A DNA stretch of 64,000 nucleotides from an uncultured Bacteroidales bacterium (lineage in GTDB: Bacteria; Bacteroidota; Bacteroidia; Bacteroidales; Bacteroidaceae), in the NCBI GenBank assembly GCA_902800305.1, contig CADCDP010000005.1, forward strand, positions 1-64,000, written 5' to 3'. The translations under genes were made by a program, and so were the position numbers. Shown in pieces: positions 1 to 6,427 of this stretch (positions are counted from its first letter, which is position 1; each line of letters starts with the position of its first letter). Below the pieces are notes generated by a model. The model was not told the origin of the DNA, did not search any database, and saw only the letters and a list, made by a program, of their open reading frames with translations.

Positions 1-75
1 AGCCGATGGCACAATCAAGTGCTCCTTGCTTTCAAAAAACTTCTTGAAAGACTCACGTATTTCTTTTGCTGTCAT
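1..75 (-). CDS. alaS: Alanyl-tRNA synthetase, N-terminal fragment (cut by window edge)
   Basis: The reverse complement starts with ATG at 75 and reads MTAKEIRESFKKFFESKEH, continuing LIVPSA to the window edge. This is the invariant N-terminus of class II alanyl-tRNA synthetase, which charges tRNA-Ala in the cytoplasm. Only 25 codons are present; the rest lies to the left of the window. A TACCTTTG promoter box lies about 45 bases upstream of the start. Confidence 0.9.
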   Translation of the reverse strand, partial: MTAKEIRESFKKFFESKEHLIVPSA

Positions 76-119
76 CGATTTATTGACTATTTGACAATTA
101 AGTATTTTATTTCAAGGTG

Positions 120-127
120 CAAAGGTA
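120..127 (-). promoter_or_regulatory. -7 box of alaS promoter
   Basis: TACCTTTG on the minus strand matches the Bacteroidota -7 consensus TAnnTTTG and lies about 45 bases upstream of the alaS start. Confidence 0.6.
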
Positions 128-260
128 CGATTAAGTGAGAGAAAAACCAAATTTATTTGAGTTTTTCCGAACGTGAGTACCTAAGGCGAAAGCCAAAGGT
201 ACGAAAATTTTGGATAAGTGAGCGAAAAGAGAGCTTGCTATCTTTTCCGAACGTGAAAAT
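120..260. repeat. Two copies of a promoter-embedded intergenic repeat
   Basis: Two degenerate copies, about 120-178 and 194-258, each begin CAAAGGTACGA, contain AAGTGAGMGAAAA and end TTTTTCCGAACGTGA (the second copy TTTTCCGAACGTGA). A third relative starts with the leuA promoter at 60552 (CAAAGGTAGTGAAAA, AAGTAAGAGAAAAA, TTCTCCGAACACGAA). The 5' end of each copy is itself a minus-strand TACCTTTG-type -7 box. Nothing else is apparent in 76-371 apart from the promoter of the next gene. Confidence 0.5.
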
Positions 261-339
261 TCTACGCACCAAAAGGTTAATATTGAACAGAAAAGCTAGT
301 TTTTATTCAACATTATTTGGTAAAGCGTGTAAATGACTG

Positions 340-347
340 TATCTTTG
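340..347 (+). promoter_or_regulatory. -7 box upstream of the orphan antitoxin
   Basis: TATCTTTG, 24 bases before the ATG at 372. Confidence 0.6.
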
Positions 348-371
348 CAACCATAAAACAGAACATCTATT

Positions 372-668
372 ATGAGTACAGAAACATTATCAGGATTGCG
401 TGACTACCTCTTCAGCACGCTCTCACGTTCCAATATGCTTTGGTTGGCAACACAACTAAAAGAACGTGCAGAGAAAGAAGAGGAACTGAAGCCTTACACG
501 ATAGAGGAACTTCATCAAATGGTAGAAGAAGGACGAAAGCTGATTGCCGAAGGACATTATTATACCAGCGAAGAAGTGTTCAACGAACTCTTTGAGGAGT
601 TCGGGGTTGACGAGAGGAGAGCCAAAGGAACAAGCAAAAGAGGTGAAATGAAGCTATTCTGCGTTTAA
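372..668 (+). CDS. Orphan antitoxin-like small protein
   Basis: A 98-residue acidic helical protein. The N-terminal half (LSRSNMLWLATQLKERAEKE) followed by a second helical unit with E-rich turns resembles the small antitoxins that precede RelE/PIN toxins in Prevotella. It has the same layout (hydrophobic 'LSxSNxxWLA' helix, then a charged helix) as the VapB-like protein at 38444 in this window. No toxin gene follows: the next gene starts 222 bases on and is unrelated. The last 20 residues (from GVDERRAKG) look unlike the rest and may be a frame-disrupted tail. The antitoxin role is inferred from this similarity only. Confidence 0.5.
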   Translation: MSTETLSGLRDYLFSTLSRSNMLWLATQLKERAEKEEELKPYTIEELHQMVEEGRKLIAEGHYYTSEEVFNELFEEFGVDERRAKGTSKRGEMKLFCV

Positions 669-853
669 AGGGAACACCATTATTACATCACAAAAGGTAG
701 TCCGCTATCACAATTAGGATGGCGGGCTTAACGTAATTACGATGAAAGGTGTAAGGTAAATACGGTGAAGGGTGTAGGGATAAGACGTTGAAAATGAAGT
801 GAAAAAGTTAAAAAATAATGAGAGAAATATTTGCATATATCAAATATTTTTCG

Positions 854-861
854 TAACTTTG
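854..861 (+). promoter_or_regulatory. -7 box of the 891-1934 transcription unit
   Basis: TAACTTTG lies 29 bases before the ATG at 891. The unit probably ends at the terminator at 1896-1934. Confidence 0.6.
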
Positions 862-890
862 TAGGGAAATAAGAAAAAACGAATGTCTAT

Positions 891-1403
891 ATGGAAATCA
901 AGTTACACAGGTATTTTGGAGATGACCACATCACGAAGTCGGTGATGGAGGTGTGGATGGAGGGGGAGGACTCTCCGAGGCTGACATGTGAAGCCCGCGA
1001 GTCTGCCTACTGTGATTATAGCGACTCTTTTGCTGGAGCTTCCCACTATTGCCTGCCAGTGGGCAAATGGAAGTTGGAGGTGGGGCACTCCCCCTACTCT
1101 CCCATGGGACTGAGAGTACCCAAATGCCCAGGGCACAGGCAGGTCTATATCGGTCACAGGTGGAGCAAGCAATGTGTGGAGGGGGAGGTGCTGATTGGAG
1201 AGCCAGTGTTCCACTACTACACAGACGAGGACGGGAACCAGGTGGAGTACCCGAAGAAACGGAGGATGGAGAACGGGGAAGAGGTGTTTGCGGAGCTGGA
1301 TGAATTGGTGTATGAAGCGTTCAGACGTGAAGAGGAGTTCTACATCGAGATTGACAATGAAGAAATTATATCAATGGCCAACGATATATTGAGTGAGTGT
1401 TAA
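891..1403 (+). CDS. DUF5675-like protein
   Basis: 170 residues, no signal peptide. Residues about 56-108 (LPVGKWKLEV, then VPKCPGHRQVYIGHRW, then GEVLIGEPV) follow the pattern of DUF5675: IPAGTY, then a VPG...VLIH segment, then a GCILVG-like motif. That family is common next to phage or mobile-element lysis genes and HU-like proteins in Bacteroidota. The C-terminal 60 residues are acidic and not recognised. It is separated by 46 bases from the HU-like gene and probably co-transcribed with it. The family assignment is by pattern only; the function is unknown. Confidence 0.45.
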   Translation: MEIKLHRYFGDDHITKSVMEVWMEGEDSPRLTCEARESAYCDYSDSFAGASHYCLPVGKWKLEVGHSPYSPMGLRVPKCPGHRQVYIGHRWSKQCVEGEVLIGEPVFHYYTDEDGNQVEYPKKRRMENGEEVFAELDELVYEAFRREEEFYIEIDNEEIISMANDILSEC

Positions 1404-1449
1404 AGTTAAAATGAATGTCTAATTTAGTAAAACGAAAGGAGAACAGATT

Positions 1450-1917
1450 ATGGGTTTGCAGTATCGCAAAGGAAAGGTGAAGCTGGGTTATCTGGAGGAG
1501 AAGCCCGAGGTGTACAAGGCCATTCAGTTGACCTATCCGCAGGTGTCGTATGAGCAGCTGGTGGAGGAAATCGCGCAGTCTCGTGGTGTGAACACGAACT
1601 CCACCCGTGCGGTGGTGGATGCGCTTCTCAACCGTCTCGTGCATTATATGGAGATTGGTCACGGGGTTTCACTCGGCACGTTCGGCTCTTTCAAGCCAGT
1701 GTTCACATCCAAGTGTGCCAAGACCTTGGACGAGTGTGATGGCACGACCATCCGCAAGAAGAAGGTTCGCTTCTACCCAGGTGGCAAGTTCGCCAAGATG
1801 CTCAAGGAGCTGACGGTGGAGAATGCCAGCGAGGCGTTGGAATGCCAGCGAGGCGTTGGATGTGGAAGACTGAGGCTGAAGGGTGAAAATGAAAGGTGGA
1901 AGTCACTGGTTGGGTGA
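1450..1917 (+). CDS. HU-like DNA-binding protein with frameshifted C-terminus
   Basis: Residues about 1-125 are a Bacteroidota-type HU-like domain: YRKGKVKLGYLEEKPEVYKA, then SYEQLVEEIAQSRGVN, then HGVSLGTFGSFKPVF. Such proteins bind DNA as dimers and bend it. The expected acidic tail is disturbed: 19 bases (1822-1840) are perfectly duplicated at 1841-1859. Removing one copy restores ...ENASEALDVED followed by a stop at 1871-1873, just before the terminator hairpin. As read here, the frame shifts, adds about 22 basic residues and runs into the terminator. The HU core is intact, so the protein may still bind DNA. Confidence 0.8.
   Translation: MGLQYRKGKVKLGYLEEKPEVYKAIQLTYPQVSYEQLVEEIAQSRGVNTNSTRAVVDALLNRLVHYMEIGHGVSLGTFGSFKPVFTSKCAKTLDECDGTTIRKKKVRFYPGGKFAKMLKELTVENASEALECQRGVGCGRLRLKGENERWKSLVG
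1822..1859 (+). repeat. 19-bp perfect tandem duplication
   Basis: Two abutting copies of AATGCCAGCGAGGCGTTGG (1822-1840 and 1841-1859). Because 19 is not a multiple of 3, the duplication changes the reading frame of the HU-like gene. Confidence 0.95.
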
Positions 1918-1934
1918 CTCCCACTTTTTTTTTT
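1896..1934 (+). terminator. Intrinsic terminator after the HU-like gene
   Basis: GTGGAAGTCA (1896-1905) pairs with TGACTCCCAC (1915-1924) with one mismatch, followed by ten T. The current frameshifted stop codon lies inside the hairpin, which supports the shorter ancestral ORF. Confidence 0.85.
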
Positions 1935-1956
1935 GCAAAAAGCAAGTAGTTTAACC

Positions 1957-1980
1957 ATATTGCATTATTGCATATTGCAT
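1957..1980 (+). repeat. Third, diverged copy of the 22-bp border repeat
   Basis: ATATTGCATTATTGCATATT and four further bases match the right border at 6269-6292 except at two positions. It has the same orientation as the right border. The rest of 1935-2218 is AT-rich sequence with no gene that can be supported. Confidence 0.6.
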
Positions 1981-2127
1981 ATTATTTTTAGGAGACAGGA
2001 AATAGAGGAAAAGAGAGAAAAATAAAGATAAATAATATATAAGTAACTAATTATTAAATATTTATATCTATACTTCCTACATTTCTCCAGTCTTTTTTCT
2101 TTCTTCCTTCTTTGTATAAAAATGAAC

Positions 2128-2149
2128 GCAATATGCAATTTTGCAATAT
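2128..2149 (-). repeat. Left inverted repeat of the prim-pol module
   Basis: This 22-base segment is the perfect reverse complement of 6269-6290. The flanking seven bases outward also match at five positions. The two copies enclose exactly the three genes 2219-6264. Confidence 0.8.
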
Positions 2150-2186
2150 TATTCATTTTTGATTTGTATTTTTAAAAGAAAATCCG

Positions 2187-2194
2187 TACCTTTG
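2187..2194 (+). promoter_or_regulatory. -7 box of the 2219 gene
   Basis: TACCTTTG, 24 bases before the ATG at 2219 and just inside the left inverted repeat. Confidence 0.6.
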
Positions 2195-2218
2195 CGGCAA
2201 TTTTAAATTTTTAGGATT

Positions 2219-3349
2219 ATGGACTATACAAAATTTCCAAGACAACTTATTTACAGGGATAGAACTGACATGAACGAGTTTGATGTAGAGAAAACTGGCA
2301 CCAGTGATGGTTGGTTTCTCGATAATCTTAAAAAACGCCCTTTCATACTGAAGACAGAAAAAGCAGCAGACTATGCATTGAGAATTTTCAATGATGCACA
2401 TTATATCTGCACATTGTTCTTTTTGCAAGACCATGAAGAACTTTATTTCGCTAAATACCTCAGTATTGCTGCCCATGATGAGGATGATGAGATATGGACT
2501 CAACATGGTATGCCTGCCACTATGGCGTTGGTTTACAATTTAATGCTCCCTCATTCACGCGAATTTGGTGAAAAAGAATATAAAAACCCTTACGAAAAAT
2601 TCAGAAAATATATTTGGCGTCACTTTTGGAGTGATGAAAAAAGTGCATTGGACGAGAATGACGATTTTTTTGACCTCGTTCAAGACACTCTTTATCCGAA
2701 CACTTCGGGGTACGAGTTTGAACCTATCTCAATATATGATATAATTAAAAAAGTCCCAGCACAAATAATTGCTGAGGGAATTGACTATGTCCGTGGCGAT
2801 ATTATTGGGCGAGTGGAACCAGTACTTTTATTAAAATTGTACCGTAAACTAAAAACAGCAGATAATGAAAATGACACAATAAGAGATGCCATCACTGCTA
2901 CAGAAGGTGCAATGCGCGACTTTGGCCTTACTGTTCCTGGTGATACAGATACTCTGATAGAAGATGAGGAGAAAGGTTTTGAAATCATTCTTCTGAAAAA
3001 AAGGGTTAAAGAATTGGAGCAAGAAGTGGAGGAACAGAAAGAATTTAAGGAGAGACAACAAAATCGTCATGGCATCAATAAACATCTTGTTGCTGTTCTT
3101 GGGCAAAAACTGGCTCCGAAACTTGGTATCACTGTCAGTAACAAAAAGAATTTGGCTCCTGTATTAAGTCAGTTATTCGGATGGGGGGAAAGAAAATTGG
3201 AGCAAGAAATGTCTCAACCCATAAAAAATGAAGACGAATTGGCTCTTGCCAATATTTTTGGACCTTTATCCCCTGAATTAGCCAGATATATTTATCCACG
3301 CTGGGAGGACAATTCCACCTCTAACAGCGAAGTCCCCCCTACAGCATAA
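2219..3349 (+). CDS. Unknown protein of the inverted-repeat module
   Basis: 376 residues, soluble, no signal peptide; the family is not recognised. Visible parts are a mixed N-terminal domain to about residue 230, a charged coiled-coil segment at about 248-285 (ILLKKRVKELEQEVEEQKEF), and a C-terminal helical segment with VSNKKNLAPVLSQLFGWG. It has its own promoter and is the first gene inside the inverted repeats. The last codons (SEVPPTA) are encoded within the first of four 22-bp-spaced AGTCCCCC repeats, so the stop codon and the repeat array overlap. A DNA-binding role at those repeats is possible from this position but nothing in the protein proves it. Confidence 0.75.
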   Translation: MDYTKFPRQLIYRDRTDMNEFDVEKTGTSDGWFLDNLKKRPFILKTEKAADYALRIFNDAHYICTLFFLQDHEELYFAKYLSIAAHDEDDEIWTQHGMPATMALVYNLMLPHSREFGEKEYKNPYEKFRKYIWRHFWSDEKSALDENDDFFDLVQDTLYPNTSGYEFEPISIYDIIKKVPAQIIAEGIDYVRGDIIGRVEPVLLLKLYRKLKTADNENDTIRDAITATEGAMRDFGLTVPGDTDTLIEDEEKGFEIILLKKRVKELEQEVEEQKEFKERQQNRHGINKHLVAVLGQKLAPKLGITVSNKKNLAPVLSQLFGWGERKLEQEMSQPIKNEDELALANIFGPLSPELARYIYPRWEDNSTSNSEVPPTA

Positions 3350-3418
3350 TCAAGTCCCCCCCACAGTTTTTTCGAGTCCCCCCCTTCACTCACCCAAGTC
3401 CCCCTAAAAACCCGTTCT
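3331..3418 (+). repeat. Four iteron-like 22-bp repeats
   Basis: AGTCCCCC starts at 3331, 3353, 3375 and 3397, exactly 22 bases apart, so every copy faces the same side of the helix. The sequence between the cores is variable. An inverted copy (AGGGGGACT) follows at 3422-3430. The array sits between the 376-residue gene and the prim-pol-like gene. Confidence 0.8.
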
Positions 3419-3440
3419 TTTAGGGGGACTTTGTTTGTCT
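3396..3440 (+). terminator. Intrinsic terminator made from the last iteron and its inverted copy
   Basis: AAGTCCCCCTAAAA (3396-3409) pairs perfectly with TTTTAGGGGGACTT (3418-3431), loop ACCCGTTC, then a T-rich run. It should end transcription of the 376-residue gene. Confidence 0.8.
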
Positions 3441-3469
3441 AACATATTGGTTATTAAATATATAATTCG

Positions 3470-3512
3470 TAACTTTGCATCGCATTTCAGAAATGAATGC
3501 GATGTTTTTTTT
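3470..3512 (+). promoter_or_regulatory. Promoter followed at once by a hairpin and T-run (possible attenuator)
   Basis: The -7 box TAACTTTG (3470-3477) is followed by CATCGCATT (3478-3486), a 9-base loop, AATGCGATG (3496-3504) and eight T (3505-3512). The hairpin would form at the very 5' end of the transcript of the prim-pol/DUF3987 operon. It is either an early attenuator, an RNA-stabilising 5' hairpin, or a dyad operator overlapping the start site. Confidence 0.5.
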
Positions 3513-3534
3513 AAAAAATTAAAATTTATATTAT

Positions 3535-4287
3535 ATGGTAAAAAATTATTTATTTTCATTTCAAGAGAATCAGTTCTGGGGTTCATGCAAGCCATGCACA
3601 CTCCAAGAGTTCAACAACATTGTGGACAGCGCAGTGGTCAAGTGGAAAATTGACATGCGCCAGCAAGTGGAGGCAGCCATTGAAGAGGGAAAGCCTTTGG
3701 ATGAGTGGACTGGACTGCATGAGTTCAAACAGTTCTGCAAGAAGCGTGAGAGTGAGAAACGGGGAGACCTGTTCACCCAACTCACAACAGAAAAAAAATT
3801 GCTGCAATGGATGCAGTCATTGAAGGAGTCCCTTCCCTGCTTCATCTTTGGGGTGTCAGAGTTTGAGTTGGTGACTTACATCGACAAACAGGGTTGTGAG
3901 CAGACCAAACGCCGCAGGAAGATGCAAGGCATCAAGAGGCTGAGCGGACTCTTCATGTGGGATGGCGACCACCTGCCCTTTGACCCTCGGAGTGTGTATG
4001 AAAGAACATTGAGACCCGACTTCCCTTGGAAGGTGGTATTGGCTCACAAAACCTCTTCGGGGCAAGGGTTGAGATTAGTGTGTGAAGTGCGTCCAGAGCT
4101 GGGCAACATTGCCGACAACCAGATTGAACTCTCACGTGAACTGGGACTGCTTGGAGTGCGTGGAACCACAGGAAAACCTGTGACTGATGACTCTTGCATC
4201 GACCCCACCAGAATCAGTTACGCACCCCGCAGAGAGGACATATATTATATAGATGAAAAAAGATTGTTTAACTCAAATATATTTTGA
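3535..4287 (+). CDS. VirE N-terminal (BT4734-like) prim-pol-type protein
   Basis: 250 residues. The order of motifs fits the BT4734-like/VirE-N family, which is related to archaeo-eukaryotic primases: MWDGDH (residues 141-146, the hDhD acidic pair), HKTSSGQGLRLV (171-182, equivalent of the s-x-H loop), and CIDPTRISYAP (221-231). The canonical His of the middle motif is not obvious. The N-terminal 130 residues are helical and family-specific. It is followed after 9 bases by the DUF3987 gene; this pair is the usual replication-type cassette of Bacteroidota mobile elements. No relaxase, integrase or transposase is present nearby. Confidence 0.7.
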   Translation: MVKNYLFSFQENQFWGSCKPCTLQEFNNIVDSAVVKWKIDMRQQVEAAIEEGKPLDEWTGLHEFKQFCKKRESEKRGDLFTQLTTEKKLLQWMQSLKESLPCFIFGVSEFELVTYIDKQGCEQTKRRRKMQGIKRLSGLFMWDGDHLPFDPRSVYERTLRPDFPWKVVLAHKTSSGQGLRLVCEVRPELGNIADNQIELSRELGLLGVRGTTGKPVTDDSCIDPTRISYAPRREDIYYIDEKRLFNSNIF

Positions 4288-4296
4288 TTTAGTATA

Positions 4297-6264
4297 ATGA
4301 ATTCAGTAATTGAAAATTTCAACGAGAAATATCTCGCTGAGTATCAGAAGGGAGAGGGACATTGTAATCCCACAAACCCCAATCATTCTTTCGACACCGC
4401 AGAAACAGGTGTCAAGTGTTTAACCTCTCCAGCACAAAATAGGATGTTGGAGAAAAATGAAGCCAAAGAAATGGCAAGTACTTTATTACCAGACCCCGTG
4501 ATGGTGTTTGGACACCCTGTGGTGGACTTTATCCACGTGATGCTACCCAATGGGGCACCTGATGGCAGTCGTCACAAGACAGCACTGAAACTGGCCAATG
4601 ACCTGATGATTCTGCTCGATGGCAATGAAAAACAAGTGTCAGACATTCTCTTCTCCCTGCCATGGGTGCAAGATGTGGTGGCAGAAAGAGGAGCAGATGA
4701 AATTGACAAGATTGTAGAAGCGGCCAAAAAGCTACTTCAAAAGCGTGAGGCTGAAAATCTAACCTATCCACAGCCCTCAAAGGAGATGAAACATGCCATT
4801 GAGCAAGTTGTTGGCAGGAAGTACACCCTACTGACCAAAGGTGTTTCCAATCTAAGAATGAGCGATGACAACATTTTTCACACCTTACTCCGCATAGGAA
4901 AGGAATTGGAGAAGTTATCTGTACACTATCCACTGCTGAAACTGCTTTGTTTCCGCATGGACCGCAAATACTACCCAGCAGCATTCTTTGTTGGAGGTGG
5001 TTTTGCCATGACCCTTATGACCCGTTGTTGGTATCAGTTTTGGCCAAAGCCAGGAAAAAAGTTCAGGCTGAATAGCCTTGTGCTCCTCATTGGCAGAATG
5101 GGAGGAGGCAAGCAGATTGCCGTTGACCTCTACCGCATCATGATGAAGCCCATCAAGGATGCTGATGCCCCACAAATCGCATCCCTCAACAAGTGGAATC
5201 AAGAAAGAGAACAGAATGGCGGTGGAGGCAAAAATAAGACTCCAAGACCTACTGGCATCCTTCGGTCTCTACCTTCTGAAACCTCTACAGCAGCACTTCG
5301 TGAGGCGGAAGCCAATGCCAAGGAGGTCATCGATGGCGAGGAGTGGCCATTACACGTGAGCATCTTCGACTCTGAACTACAAAACACGCTACATCAGATG
5401 AAGAAGAGTCACATGGATGCCTTGCTGACCTATTGGCTGAAGAGTTTCCATTCAGAGCCTCATGGAGCTTACCTGAAGACTTCCTCTGCTCCTGTGGGTG
5501 AAAGTGACGTACACTTCAATGCGGTCTATACAGGCACTGAAGATGCACTCAAGAAGCTTAACACAGAGAGCAATTTCGTGAATGGCTTGAATTCGCGTTT
5601 TACTGCTGTGCCAAATGCTGACAGCAATTTTGAAATGATGAAAGTTTTTGATTACGATGCTGCTGCCAAACAACATGAGGCAGAACTACTTGACTGGTGC
5701 TACAAACTCGACTCCTGCAAAGGCAACATCCCCTGTCCCCCCATTAGTAAGGCACTGAAGGATTGGACAAAAAGGCGTATGGATGATGCAGATGAAAACC
5801 AAGACCTTGCAGAAGAAGACCTCATCAAGCGTCCCTGCTGGCACGCCATCAACTTTTCCCTACCCTTTATCGTCACCAGACATTGGGACCAGATGGTGAA
5901 GGACACAGATGGTCGCTGGATATGTGGCCCTGAATTCATGGTGGACAAGACAGATGTGAAGTTGGCAATTCTCATCGCTAATGCACAGTTAGCCTTCCAA
6001 GAACACTTCTTCAAAGCAGTGGGTGAGAAGCATTACGACAATCTGGCCATAGAAAAGGCATCTAATGTAAATCACCAACCCAAAACTCGCCTGGCATTTA
6101 TGAGACTACCTGATATCTTCACCAGCGCAGATATTGACAAAGCCTATGGTTATGAAGGCAATAGAGGCAACATCTATAGCCGCATAAAGCGCTTGAAAGA
6201 CGATGGACTGATACAGAAGATTCGCACAGGGGAAGGTAAAGGGAAGTATCGCAAGTTGGCATAA
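4297..6264 (+). CDS. DUF3987 helicase-like replication protein
   Basis: 655 residues. The central part fits DUF3987, a P-loop ATPase family found behind VirE-N proteins. The nucleotide-binding loop at residues 266-273 reads GRMGGGKQ, so the usual Ser/Thr after Lys is Gln, and a glycine-rich patch (NGGGGKNKTPRP) follows. The C-terminal 60 residues (FTSADIDKAYGYEGNRGNIY, then LKDDGLIQK) look like a winged helix. It is translationally close to the prim-pol gene and probably cooperates with it in replication or primer synthesis for a mobile element. The altered Walker A residue makes ATPase activity uncertain. Confidence 0.7.
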   Translation: MNSVIENFNEKYLAEYQKGEGHCNPTNPNHSFDTAETGVKCLTSPAQNRMLEKNEAKEMASTLLPDPVMVFGHPVVDFIHVMLPNGAPDGSRHKTALKLANDLMILLDGNEKQVSDILFSLPWVQDVVAERGADEIDKIVEAAKKLLQKREAENLTYPQPSKEMKHAIEQVVGRKYTLLTKGVSNLRMSDDNIFHTLLRIGKELEKLSVHYPLLKLLCFRMDRKYYPAAFFVGGGFAMTLMTRCWYQFWPKPGKKFRLNSLVLLIGRMGGGKQIAVDLYRIMMKPIKDADAPQIASLNKWNQEREQNGGGGKNKTPRPTGILRSLPSETSTAALREAEANAKEVIDGEEWPLHVSIFDSELQNTLHQMKKSHMDALLTYWLKSFHSEPHGAYLKTSSAPVGESDVHFNAVYTGTEDALKKLNTESNFVNGLNSRFTAVPNADSNFEMMKVFDYDAAAKQHEAELLDWCYKLDSCKGNIPCPPISKALKDWTKRRMDDADENQDLAEEDLIKRPCWHAINFSLPFIVTRHWDQMVKDTDGRWICGPEFMVDKTDVKLAILIANAQLAFQEHFFKAVGEKHYDNLAIEKASNVNHQPKTRLAFMRLPDIFTSADIDKAYGYEGNRGNIYSRIKRLKDDGLIQKIRTGEGKGKYRKLA

Positions 6265-6268
6265 ACCT

Positions 6269-6290
6269 ATATTGCAAAATTGCATATTGC
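6269..6290 (+). repeat. Right inverted repeat of the prim-pol module
   Basis: Perfect inverted copy of 2128-2149, starting four bases after the DUF3987 stop codon. Confidence 0.8.
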
Positions 6291-6321
6291 ATTCGTTTTT
6301 TGAAAAAACAAAACAAAGAAA

Positions 6322-6354
6322 CACCCGTGGCATAGTGCTCATGGGTGCTTCTTT
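6322..6354 (+). terminator. Terminator after the DUF3987 gene
   Basis: CACCCGTGGCA (6322-6332) pairs with TGCTCATGGGTG (6336-6347), with two G-T pairs and one bulge, then CTTCTTT. Confidence 0.7.
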
Positions 6355-6427
6355 ACTTAAAACAAAAAATCCCCACAACTCTCAAAAGAATTGCGAGGAA
6401 AATGTCATTATTGAAGCCTTTGCTGTA

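Noticed and set aside
2128-6290. Insertion sequence
   Set aside because: Inverted repeats are present but no transposase or target duplication can be seen.
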